Source: Miltoncostaea sp963703045 (lineage in GTDB: Bacteria; Actinomycetota; Thermoleophilia; Miltoncostaeales; Miltoncostaeaceae). From it: DNA of 64,000 nt. This document shows, one piece after another, positions 8,100 to 15,552 of this stretch. The notes beneath the pieces are model-generated. The model had not been told where the DNA came from. It did not search any database and saw only the letters and a program-made list of their open reading frames with translations. The position numbers and the translations under genes are program-made. The DNA is taken from contig OY969782.1 in assembly GCA_963703045.1 (NCBI GenBank), forward strand, positions 2,480,001-2,544,000. Reading direction: 5' to 3'. Within the stretch, counting starts at the first letter, position 1. Each line of letters opens with the position of its first letter.

Positions 8100-9254
8100 T
8101 CAGAGCCCGGCCGCGGCCTTCGCGTCGTCCACCGCGGCGTGGCCGAGCTCGCCGCCGCGCCGCCGCGTCTCCTCGTCCACGACGAAGGGCGTGTCGCCCG
8201 AGAGAAGGGGCGTGAAGTCCATCCCGGCGCGGGCGCGGGCCATCGCGAGCCAGTCGGCGGGCAGCTCCTCGGGCAGCTCCACCTCGAGCATGGCGGCGAG
8301 CTGGTAGGCCCACAGCCGCGCCAGCAGGTCGATGTTGTAGCCGCCGCCCGTCACGACCAGCCAGCGGCCCCGGGCGGCGTCGAAGGCGAGGTCGCGCAGC
8401 GCCGCGTAGAGGCGCGGGAAGGCCGCCGTCGTCACCTGCAGGTGGGCCATCGGGTCGGTGTGGTGGGGATCGACGCCGGTCATCATCACCACGACCTCGG
8501 GCGCGAAGCGCCGCACGGCCGGCGCGACCACCTCCTCGATCGCCCGCAGGTAGGGGTCGTCGCCGCAGTAGGGGGGCAGGGGGACGTTGAGGGAGGTGCC
8601 CTCGCCCGCTCCCGAGCCCCGCTCGGCGATGCCGCCGGTGCCGGGGTAGAGGTAGCGGCCGCTCTCGTGCACGGAGCACGTCAGCACGCGCGGGTCCTCG
8701 TAGAAGATCCACTGGACGCCGTTGCCGTGGTGGGCGTCGACGTCGATGTAGGCGATCCGCTCGACGCCCCGGTCGAGCAGGGCGCGGATGGCGACGGCGG
8801 CGTCGTTGTAGATGCACATCCCCGTCGCCCGGTTCGCCATCGCATGGTGCAGACCGGCCGGGGCCGGGCAGAAGGCCTGCAGCGCCCGCCCCTCCCAGAT
8901 CTCGAGCGCGCCCACCAGGGCCGATCCGCACGCGCCGGCGGCCGCCTCGTGCATGCCCTCGCGGGCGCGGGTGTCGCCGTCGTGGAACCCCCACACCGCG
9001 GCCTCGGGCGCGGCCGCCAGCACGGGGTTCGCGCTGTAGCGCCGCACCGCGGCGACATAGGCGGGCGCGTGAACGGCCGTGATCTCCGCGTCGGTGGCCG
9101 GCCGCGGGTCGTGGCAGGTGACGTCCGGGTGGTCGAGCAGCCCGTACGCCCGCAGCAGCTCGATGCCGAGCTCGCGCCGCAGCGGGCGCTCGGCGTCGTC
9201 GCTCGGGTTGTAGGCCTGCAGGTGGGGTCCGTAGACGAAGGCGGTGGGCGGCAT
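8100..9254 (-). CDS. Acetoin utilisation / class II-like histone deacetylase family protein
   Basis: 384-residue zinc amidohydrolase of the HDAC/AcuC/acetylpolyamine amidohydrolase superfamily. Signature blocks: PAGLHHAMANRATGMCIYND, YIDVDAHHGNGVQWIFYED (metal-binding Asp/His and the tandem His pair) and TGVDPHHTDPMAHL (second metal Asp), then VTGGGYN. Such enzymes deacetylate lysines, for example on acetyl-CoA synthetase, or polyamines. Start at 9254 is set by the promoter hexamer six bases upstream. Stands alone. Confidence 0.87.
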   Translation of the reverse strand: MPPTAFVYGPHLQAYNPSDDAERPLRRELGIELLRAYGLLDHPDVTCHDPRPATDAEITAVHAPAYVAAVRRYSANPVLAAAPEAAVWGFHDGDTRAREGMHEAAAGACGSALVGALEIWEGRALQAFCPAPAGLHHAMANRATGMCIYNDAAVAIRALLDRGVERIAYIDVDAHHGNGVQWIFYEDPRVLTCSVHESGRYLYPGTGGIAERGSGAGEGTSLNVPLPPYCGDDPYLRAIEEVVAPAVRRFAPEVVVMMTGVDPHHTDPMAHLQVTTAAFPRLYAALRDLAFDAARGRWLVVTGGGYNIDLLARLWAYQLAAMLEVELPEELPADWLAMARARAGMDFTPLLSGDTPFVVDEETRRRGGELGHAAVDDAKAAAGL

Positions 9255-9260
9255 CGGCGC

Positions 9261-9266
9261 ATCGTA
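9261..9266 (-). promoter_or_regulatory. -10-like hexamer TACGAT, leaderless
   Basis: Minus strand, ends 6 nt before the ATG at 9254. Confidence 0.45.
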
Positions 9267-9365
9267 ACCCCGCTCCCGTCGGCCCTGCCCGCCCCGGCGC
9301 CGGCCCGGGGCGCCGTGGCCCACGGCCCCCTACGGTTGACCCCAGCCGACCGACGAGGGAGCACC

Positions 9366-10295
9366 GTGCCGCCGATCTCCGCCACGCTCTACACCGACCC
9401 CGGATGCCCGTGGGCGTACTCCGCGCTGCCGGCGCTGCGGGTGCTCGACTGGCGCTACCGCGATCAGCTCGAGTGGCGGCTGGTCATGATCGGCCTCACC
9501 GAGGACGCCGCCCAGTACGTCGCCCGCGGCTACACCCCCGGGGGCAACCTGATCGGCAACACCGAGTTCCGCGACCGGTTCGGGATGCCCTTCGGCCTGC
9601 CGGCCAAGGGTCGTATCGCGGCCACGGGGCGCGGGTGCCGCGCCGTCGTCGCCGCCCGCCTGGCCGATCCGGGCAGCGAGTGGGCGGTGCTGAGGGCCCT
9701 GCAGCTCGCGAACTTCACGACCCCGCTGCTGCTCGACGACGACGCCTCGGTGATCGCGGCCCTGCGCGGCGTGCGGGGGGTCGACGCCGAGGCGATCGCC
9801 GCCGGTCTCGGCACCCCCGAGGTCGAGGCCGCCTACCAGGCCGACCGGGGCGAGGCGCGCACCGCCGCCGGCACCCCCGCGCAGCTCCAGGGCAAGACCG
9901 CCGCCACCGACGGGCCGGTGCGCTTCACCGCCCCGTCGGTCGTCTTCGCGGGCGGCGGCGGCCGCCTCGTGGCCGGTGGCTGGCAGCCGGTCGAGGCCTA
10001 CGACGTGCTGGTGGCGAACCTCGGCCCCGGCCTGCGCCGGCACGACCCGCCCGCCGATCCGGCCCCCCTGCTCGAGCGCTACCCCGAGGGTCTGACCACG
10101 CGGGAGGTCGCCGGGCTGATGGTGACGGGCAATGACGACATCGACGTCGCGGCCACCGAGCGCGCGCTGCTCGCGCTCGCCGCCGCCGGCCGCGCGCGGC
10201 GCGAGCCCCTCGGCCAGGACGCCCTCTGGAGCGCGGCCCCGCCGGAGGCGGGCCGGACGACCGCGGCGGCCGCGGCGCGGTTCGCCGCGGTGTAG
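9366..10295 (+). CDS. DsbA-family thioredoxin-fold protein with C-terminal helical extension
   Basis: 309-residue cytoplasmic protein (no signal peptide). The N-terminal 200 residues follow the DsbA/2-hydroxychromene-2-carboxylate isomerase pattern: TLYTDPGCPWAYSALP with one active-site cysteine, a long helical insertion, and TAPSVVFAGGG (cis-Pro region). The last 70 residues (RYPEGLTTREVAGLMVTGN onward) look like a winged-helix or helical module rather than the normal family end. GTG 9366 has GAGGGAG upstream; a TACGGT hexamer lies at 9331-9336. Possible roles: thiol oxidoreductase or glutathione-type isomerase. Confidence 0.72.
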   Translation: MPPISATLYTDPGCPWAYSALPALRVLDWRYRDQLEWRLVMIGLTEDAAQYVARGYTPGGNLIGNTEFRDRFGMPFGLPAKGRIAATGRGCRAVVAARLADPGSEWAVLRALQLANFTTPLLLDDDASVIAALRGVRGVDAEAIAAGLGTPEVEAAYQADRGEARTAAGTPAQLQGKTAATDGPVRFTAPSVVFAGGGGRLVAGGWQPVEAYDVLVANLGPGLRRHDPPADPAPLLERYPEGLTTREVAGLMVTGNDDIDVAATERALLALAAAGRARREPLGQDALWSAAPPEAGRTTAAAAARFAAV

Positions 10296-10311
10296 CCGCG
10301 CCCCGCGGCGC

Positions 10312-11109
10312 TCACGGGATGGCCCGCAGCACCCCGCCGTCCACGCGCAGCGCCGCCCCGGTCGTCGCCGAGGCCTGCTCCGAGGCGAGGTAGACCACCA
10401 TCGCGGCCACCTCGTCGGGTGTCGTGAGGCGGCCGAGGAGCGAGGTGGGGCGGTTGGCCGCCACGAAGCGGCGCCCCGCCTCCTCGATCTCCTCGTCGCT
10501 CGCCTCGCCGCCCGGCGCGAGCATCTCGCGCAGCCCCTCGGTGAGGGTGGGGCCGGGCAGCACGCAGTTGATCGTCACGCCGCTGCCGGGCACCGACTCG
10601 GCCATGCCGCGCGAGATCGCGAGCTGGGCCGCCTTGGTCATGCCGTAGTGGACCATCTCGGGGGGGATCTGCAGCGCCGACTCGCTCGAGACGAACACGA
10701 CCCGCCCCCAGCCGCGCCCCACCATGGCCGGCACGTGGTGCCGCGCGAGGCGCACGCCCGACATCACGTTGATCTCGAAGTGGCGCGCCCACTCCTCGTC
10801 GGGGATCTCGAACACGGGCTGCGGGGTGAACACGCCCACGTTGTTCACGAGCACGTCGACGTCGGGCACCGCCGCGATCAGCGCCGCGCACCCCTCGGCG
10901 GTGCCGAGGTCGGCGCCCACCCCGCGCAGTCCGTTCTCGATGCCGTGGCGCGTGCCGATGACGTGCGCGACCTCCTCCGCGCGCTCCTGGTCGCGGCCGT
11001 TGACCACCACCTCGGCGCCCGCCAACGCGAGGCCGGCCGCGACGGCGAAGCCGATCCCCGAGGTCGAGCCGGTCACGAGGGCGGTGCGGCCGGACAGGTC
11101 GATCCTCAC
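10312..11109 (-). CDS. SDR family oxidoreductase
   Basis: 265-residue classical short-chain dehydrogenase. Cofactor loop GSTSGIG at residues 14-20, NNVG (89-92), catalytic SSES (141-144) and YGMTK with Tyr155 and Lys159, all present. NGRD after strand 2 suggests NADP preference. GTG start at 11109 overlaps the stop of the sirtuin gene (GTGA), so the two are coupled. Substrate unknown. Confidence 0.88.
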   Translation of the reverse strand: MRIDLSGRTALVTGSTSGIGFAVAAGLALAGAEVVVNGRDQERAEEVAHVIGTRHGIENGLRGVGADLGTAEGCAALIAAVPDVDVLVNNVGVFTPQPVFEIPDEEWARHFEINVMSGVRLARHHVPAMVGRGWGRVVFVSSESALQIPPEMVHYGMTKAAQLAISRGMAESVPGSGVTINCVLPGPTLTEGLREMLAPGGEASDEEIEEAGRRFVAANRPTSLLGRLTTPDEVAAMVVYLASEQASATTGAALRVDGGVLRAIP

Positions 11110-11873
11110 CCGTGCACCTCCATCGCGTCGATCGCCTCGACGACCTCCACGAGCTGGACGCCCGCGCGGCCGTACAGGCGTACGGAGGCGCGGTCGTCGT
11201 AGGGCGTCTCGCTCTCGGTGAGGATCGCCAGCGTGCCGCCGTTGTCGACGACGACGCCGGGCAGGTGGCTGACCGGCGCGACGAGCAGCGAGCTGCCGAC
11301 GACCAGCATCACGTCGGCGCGGCGGGCGTGGTCGAACGCGGCCTCGATGGCGTCGACCGGGAGCTGCTCGCCGAACAGCACGACCCCGCTCTTCATGGGG
11401 AAGCCGCAGGCCGCGCACAGCGGCACGCCGTCGTCGGCGGCGTCGGCGAGCGCCATCAGGTCGTGGCCGCCGATGCGCGCGTCGCAGCGCAGGCAGACGC
11501 CGCGATCGAGCGAGCCGTGCACCTCGATCAACTCGGTGGTGCCCGCGCGGGCGTGCAGGCGGTCGATGTTCTGGGTGACGACCGCCCTCACGAGGCCCCG
11601 GCGCTCCAGCTCGGCCACCGCCGCGTGGGCGGGGTTCGGGTCGACGCCCGTGAGCATGTCCATCCGCGGCCGGTGGAACCGCCAGAAGCGCTCCGGGGCG
11701 GTCAGGAAGGTGGACATCGAGGCCACCTCCATCGGGTCGAACTCCTCCCAGACGCCCCCCGCCGAGCGGAAGTCGGGGATGCCGCTCTCGGTCGAGATGC
11801 CGGCGCCGGTGAGCACGACGGCGTGCTCGGCCCCCAGCAGCAGGCGCGCGAGGTCGGCGGGGGTGTCGGGCAC
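11106..11873 (-). CDS. Sir2-family NAD-dependent protein deacylase
   Basis: 255-residue sirtuin. GAGISTESGIPDFRS (NAD loop), TQNIDRLHARAG, catalytic His in EVHGS, zinc cysteine pairs CLRC and CAAC, then GSSLLVAPV. The family removes acetyl or longer acyl groups from lysines and makes nicotinamide and O-acyl-ADP-ribose. GTG 11873 is chosen over the GTG at 11903 because TAGTCT lies exactly 7 nt upstream. Coupled to a downstream SDR. Confidence 0.92.
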   Translation of the reverse strand: MPDTPADLARLLLGAEHAVVLTGAGISTESGIPDFRSAGGVWEEFDPMEVASMSTFLTAPERFWRFHRPRMDMLTGVDPNPAHAAVAELERRGLVRAVVTQNIDRLHARAGTTELIEVHGSLDRGVCLRCDARIGGHDLMALADAADDGVPLCAACGFPMKSGVVLFGEQLPVDAIEAAFDHARRADVMLVVGSSLLVAPVSHLPGVVVDNGGTLAILTESETPYDDRASVRLYGRAGVQLVEVVEAIDAMEVHG

Positions 11874-11880
11874 GGGGGTC

Positions 11881-11886
11881 AGACTA
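11881..11886 (-). promoter_or_regulatory. -10-like hexamer TAGTCT, leaderless sirtuin start
   Basis: Minus strand, ends 7 nt before the GTG at 11873. Confidence 0.45.
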
Positions 11887-11903
11887 CCCGGGCGACCGCC
11901 CAC

Positions 11904-11909
11904 TAAGCT
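11904..11909 (+). promoter_or_regulatory. -10-like hexamer TAAGCT, leaderless rph start
   Basis: Ends 8 nt before the ATG at 11918; back to back with the sirtuin promoter, only 17 bp apart. Confidence 0.5.
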
Positions 11910-11917
11910 GCACGGCG

Positions 11918-12631
11918 ATGCGAGCCGACGGACGACGCGCGGACCAGTTGCGACCGATCGAGATCCTCCCGGGATTCGTCGAGACGGCCGACGGCAGCGC
12001 CCTCATCTCGGTCGGCCGCACGCGGGTGATCTGCACCGCGTCCGTCGAGGAGAGCGTGCCCGCCTGGATGCGCGGCCGCGGCCGCGGCTGGGTGACCGCC
12101 GAGTACGGGATGCTCCCGGCATCGACCGGCGACCGCAAGGCGCGCGACATCGCCCGGGGACGCCTCGACGGCCGCACGACCGAGATCCAGCGGCTGATCG
12201 GCCGGTCGCTGCGCGCGGTGGTCGACATGGAGGCCCTCGGCGAGCGCACGGTGTGGCTCGACTGCGACGTGCTGCAGGCCGACGGCGGCACGCGCTGCGC
12301 GTCGATCTGCGGGGCCTGGGTGGCACTGCGGCTCGCGCTCGGGGCGCTCGTGGACGGCGGCGCCCTGGCGACCCTGCCGTTGACCGACTCCCTCGCCGCC
12401 GTCAGCGTCGGGATGGTGGACGGGGTGCCGATGCTCGACCTGGCGTACGTCGAGGACTCGCGCGCCGAGTCGGACATCAACGTCGTGATGACCGGCGCGG
12501 GCCGGCTGGTCGAGGTGCAGGCGACCGCCGAGGGCCAGACCTTCTCGCGCGCCGAGCTCGACGGGCTGCTCGACCTGGCCGAGGCCGGGGTCCGCGATCT
12601 CACGACCGCCCAGGGAGCGGCGGTCGCGTGA
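11918..12631 (+). CDS. rph: Ribonuclease PH
   Basis: 237-residue phosphorolytic 3'-to-5' exoribonuclease that trims tRNA 3' ends. Family blocks: RADGRRADQLRPI, AEYGMLPASTGDRKARD, GRTTEIQRLIGRSLRAV, DCDVLQADGGTR and DLAYVEDSRAESDINVV. Complete and of standard length. First gene of a tightly coupled unit with the XTP/dITP diphosphatase (GTGA overlap), an SDR and a membrane protein; rph-rdgB pairing is common in actinobacteria. Confidence 0.96.
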   Translation: MRADGRRADQLRPIEILPGFVETADGSALISVGRTRVICTASVEESVPAWMRGRGRGWVTAEYGMLPASTGDRKARDIARGRLDGRTTEIQRLIGRSLRAVVDMEALGERTVWLDCDVLQADGGTRCASICGAWVALRLALGALVDGGALATLPLTDSLAAVSVGMVDGVPMLDLAYVEDSRAESDINVVMTGAGRLVEVQATAEGQTFSRAELDGLLDLAEAGVRDLTTAQGAAVA

Positions 12632-13200
12632 GGATCGTGCTCGCGACGGGCAACCGCGACAAGGTCGCCGAGCTGCGTCCCCTGCTGGCCCCGCGGGACG
12701 TGAGCGGCGCCCCCGACGGCTTCGACCCCGACGAGACCGGCGTCACCCTCTTCCAGAACGCGTGGATCAAGGCGGCCGCGCTGCGCGCCGAGGTGGCGGA
12801 CGACGCGATCGTGATGGCCGACGACTCGGGGCTGGTGGTGCACGCCCTCGGCGGGCGGCCGGGCGTGTTCAGCGCCCGCTACGCAGGGCCCGACGCGACC
12901 TACGCCGACAACTGCCGCCGCCTGCTCGACGAGATGGACGGCGTCGAGGACAGGGCGGCCGCCTTCGTGTGCGTGCTGGTGGGGCTGGGCCCCGGCGAGC
13001 GGATGCTGGTCGCCGCGGGTACGTGCGCGGGCACCATCGCGCCCGCGATGCGGGGGGCGGGGGGCTTCGGCTACGACCCGGTCTTCCTGCCCGAGGGCGA
13101 CCCGCGCTCGATGGCCGAGCTCACCCGCGACGAGAAGGCGGCGATCTCCCACCGCGGCAGGGCCGCCCGCCGCATGGCCGCCATGCTGCCGCCCGCGTGA
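12628..13200 (+). CDS. rdgB: XTP/dITP diphosphatase (RdgB/HAM1 family)
   Basis: 190-residue house-cleaning pyrophosphatase hydrolysing ITP, dITP and XTP to monophosphates. Motifs: VLATGNRDKVAEL, ADDSGLVVHALGGRPGVFSARYAG, GGFGYDPVFLPEG and the C-terminal ISHRG. Starts with a GTG that overlaps the rph stop. Length normal. Confidence 0.95.
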   Translation: MRIVLATGNRDKVAELRPLLAPRDVSGAPDGFDPDETGVTLFQNAWIKAAALRAEVADDAIVMADDSGLVVHALGGRPGVFSARYAGPDATYADNCRRLLDEMDGVEDRAAAFVCVLVGLGPGERMLVAAGTCAGTIAPAMRGAGGFGYDPVFLPEGDPRSMAELTRDEKAAISHRGRAARRMAAMLPPA

Positions 13201-13940
13201 GCGGCCCACTCGCCGGCCGCCGGGCGGTCGTCACCGGCGGCGCCGTCCGCGTGGGCAGGGCGCTGTCGCTGCAGCTCGCCGCGATGGGCCTCGACGTGGC
13301 CGTCCACTACCGCTCGTCGGCCGATCCGGCCGAGGCCACGGCCGCCGACTGCCGCGCCGCCGGGGTGCGATCCGCGGCCGTCTCCGCCGACCTTGCCGAC
13401 GCCGAGGGGTGCCGTGGGCTGGTGGAGGCCGCGGAGCGGGCCCTGGGCGGGCCGGTCGACGTGCTGGTCAACTCCGCGGCCAACTTCCTCGCGTCGCCCT
13501 TCCTCGAGACGTCCGAGGAGGAGCTCGACCAGGCCCTGGCGGTCAACCTGAAGGCGCCGTTCTTCTGCGCGCAGGCCGTGGCGCCCGGCATGATCGCGCG
13601 CCGGTTCGGCCGCATCGTCAACATGGCCGACGTCGCCGGGCTCGAGCCGTGGCCCCGCTTCACGGCGCACTCGGTCGCCAAGGCCGGCATCGTCATGCTC
13701 ACCGAGAGCCTCGCGCAGCAGCTCGCGCCGCACATCACGGTCAACGCCATCGCGCCCGGTACCGTGCTGATGCCCGACGACTCGAGCGACGCCGCCGTGG
13801 ACCGCGCGATCGAGAAGACCGTCCTGGAGCGCCTCGGGTCCCCCGGCGATGTCGCGGGCGCGCTCCGATACCTGCTGGAGGCCGACTACGTGACCGGTCA
13901 CACCCTCGTCGTCGACGGCGGCCGCCTGGTGCGGCCGTGA
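13197..13940 (+). CDS. SDR family protein with altered catalytic Ser/Tyr
   Basis: 247-residue SDR resembling pteridine reductase/FolM-like proteins (TGGAVRVGRAL cofactor loop, NSAANFLASPF). The canonical Ser region reads NMAD (142-145) and the YxxxK motif is HSVAK, with His158 in place of Tyr and Lys162 kept. This indicates altered chemistry or a non-catalytic role. GTG start overlaps the rdgB stop. Downstream gene also overlaps by GTGA. Confidence 0.82.
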   Translation: MSGPLAGRRAVVTGGAVRVGRALSLQLAAMGLDVAVHYRSSADPAEATAADCRAAGVRSAAVSADLADAEGCRGLVEAAERALGGPVDVLVNSAANFLASPFLETSEEELDQALAVNLKAPFFCAQAVAPGMIARRFGRIVNMADVAGLEPWPRFTAHSVAKAGIVMLTESLAQQLAPHITVNAIAPGTVLMPDDSSDAAVDRAIEKTVLERLGSPGDVAGALRYLLEADYVTGHTLVVDGGRLVRP

Positions 13941-14654
13941 CCGTGGCGCGCACCTCGACACCGCCGGCGTCGCGGCTGCTCTCGTGGCTGACCGGCAGCG
14001 TCGTCGCGGGGTGGCTGGTCGTCTACAACCTGCTGCGCATCTCGGGCTCCAACCCCTCCGACGCCGCGCTGCCCGCCCTGATCGTCGGCGCGATCGCGGG
14101 AGCGCTCGTCTTCGGCGCGGGCCTGCTGGTCGTGCGCCGGCTCGCGGCCGCGGGCCGCGTGGTCGCCCCCGGGCCGGTCGAGATCCCCTCGCCCTCGCAG
14201 ATGGAGCCCGCCCAGCGCGATGCCCTGTCGTTGGCCTGGGCCCCGCTGGGCGCGCTCGCCGTGGCGGCCCTCGCCCTCGGCGTGTTCCTCGCCGCCGACT
14301 GGTTCGGCGCCGAGGCCGGCGGCCGGGCCACCACCACGCTGATCCTCGCCGCGTGGAACGTGCTGGTCGGCCTGTGGCTGGGCGACGAGTCGCTGCGCCT
14401 GCGCCGCGGCGAGCCGGACGGCATCGAGTCGATCGCGCTCGGGTGCGGTCTGACGGCCATCCTCGCCGGGGTGGGCCTGTCGCGCGACCTCGCGCGGCCC
14501 GGCCAGGTCGTGCTGATCGTGCTCGCCGGCGTCGCGGGCGCGCTCGTCAGCCTGGCCGTCTGGCGCCTGCGCGGCGCCCGCGGGTGCGCCCCTCGGGGTC
14601 GTGGCGGTGGCCGGCGCGGCCGTGCTCTCGCTGATCCTCCCGCTCGCCCTCTAG
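13937..14654 (+). CDS. Multi-pass membrane protein, one frame break
   Basis: About 238 residues if one base is dropped. Hydrophobic segments are visible near residues 15-32, 45-65, 90-112, 125-145, 165-205 and at the extreme C-terminus, so roughly 5-7 membrane spans. Not recognised as a known family. GTG start overlaps the preceding SDR stop. The frame changes by one extra base near 14578-14595, after WRLRGA; the downstream frame gives another hydrophobic span and a stop at 14652-14654, so the break is real in this sequence. Confidence 0.55.
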
Positions 14655-14661
14655 CCACGCG

Positions 14662-15003
14662 GTGGCGGCGGTGCGGCTCGTGTGCCCGTTCGACGGCGCC
14701 TCCGTGGCGGACGGCGTCGAGCCGGCCCCCGGGGTCTGCCCGGGCTGCGGCGCGCGCTACGCGGGCGGCGGAGAGTCGCCGCCCGAGGCCGTCGCGGGCG
14801 CCATGAGCGCCTGGGGACTGGAGGGGCACGACGCCGGCGCCGTGGCCCGGCGGCTGTTCGAGGTCGAGCCCCCCACGGGCGCGGAGCCGGCGCTCGCGAT
14901 CACGTCCGACAGTCGCGACGGGTTCTACCTGTGGTGGCTGTTCGCGCGCGGCGCGCCCGCCGCGGCGCTCGCCCGGCTGATGGAGTCAGACCCCTCCTCC
15001 TGA
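14662..15003 (+). CDS. Hypothetical small protein with N-terminal Cys pairs
   Basis: 113-residue protein of unknown function. The N-terminus has LVCPFDG and, about 20 residues later, GVCPGCGARY, suggesting a small zinc ribbon, followed by a helical region. GTG start, 7 bp after the membrane-protein stop, so probably co-transcribed. The start could also be the GTG three codons later. Confidence 0.5.
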   Translation: MAAVRLVCPFDGASVADGVEPAPGVCPGCGARYAGGGESPPEAVAGAMSAWGLEGHDAGAVARRLFEVEPPTGAEPALAITSDSRDGFYLWWLFARGAPAAALARLMESDPSS

Positions 15004-15046
15004 ACGTCCGAGGGCCGGCGCGGTGGCGGGCACGGTGGCGGATGGG

Positions 15047-15052
15047 TAGTCT
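15047..15052 (+). promoter_or_regulatory. groESL promoter -10 (TAGTCT)
   Basis: TAGTCT places transcription initiation at about 15059, inside the left arm of the CIRCE operator, the classical arrangement for HrcA repression. Confidence 0.55.
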
Positions 15053-15054
15053 GA

Positions 15055-15083
15055 TCTGGCACTCTTGTCCCGTGAGTGCCAGA
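15055..15083 (+). promoter_or_regulatory. CIRCE operator (HrcA-binding) upstream of groES
   Basis: Perfect 10-bp inverted repeat, TCTGGCACTC - 9 nt - GAGTGCCAGA. The core TGGCACTC-N9-GAGTGCCA is a GC-shifted version of the CIRCE consensus. It lies about 75 bp before the groES ATG. An isolated half-site GAGTGCCA recurs at 15129-15136. Confidence 0.9.
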
Positions 15084-15158
15084 CGCGCGCACCGGCCGCG
15101 GTCGTCCGACCCGCCCGTAAGCGCGCGTGAGTGCCACTACTCGACCCCGGGAGGGCCG

Positions 15159-15503
15159 ATGAACCTGAAGCCCCTGGGCGATCGCGTGATCGTCAAGGCC
15201 GTTGAGCAGGAAGAGGTCACCGTCAGCGGCATCCTGCTGCCGGACACCGCCAAGGAGAAGCCGCAGCGCGGGCGAGTGCTCGCCGTCGGCGAGGGACGCT
15301 GGGTGGACGGCGCGCGCGTCGCGCTCGAGGTGTCCGACGGTGATGAGGTCATCTACTCGAAGTACGGCGGCACCGAGGTGAAGCTCGAGGGCGAGGACGT
15401 CCTGATCCTCTCCGAGCACGACATCCTCGCGCGCGTCGCCGCATCCCCGACGACGCCCGCCAAGCGCGCCTCGTCCCGCAAGCCGGCGGCCAAGAAGAAG
15501 TAG
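15159..15503 (+). CDS. groES: Co-chaperonin GroES
   Basis: 114-residue Hsp10 that caps the GroEL ring. LKPLGDRVIVKAVEQEE at the start, a mobile loop (EVTVSGILLPDTAKEKPQ) and GKVLAVGEG-like GRVLAVGEG. A basic tail of about 20 residues rich in Lys/Ala/Ser extends past the normal end; E. coli GroES has 97 residues. Under CIRCE control and 49 bp before groEL. Confidence 0.95.
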   Translation: MNLKPLGDRVIVKAVEQEEVTVSGILLPDTAKEKPQRGRVLAVGEGRWVDGARVALEVSDGDEVIYSKYGGTEVKLEGEDVLILSEHDILARVAASPTTPAKRASSRKPAAKKK

Positions 15504-15552
15504 CCGCGGCGCACACCGACTCTTCGATCGACGCTAAGGAGAAACGCCAGAG

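Noticed and set aside
13409..14806. A fusion of the rdgB-linked SDR region and the membrane protein in one continuous frame
   Set aside because: The upstream part of that frame is out of phase with the SDR, and the GTGA overlap at 13937 is the natural membrane-protein start.
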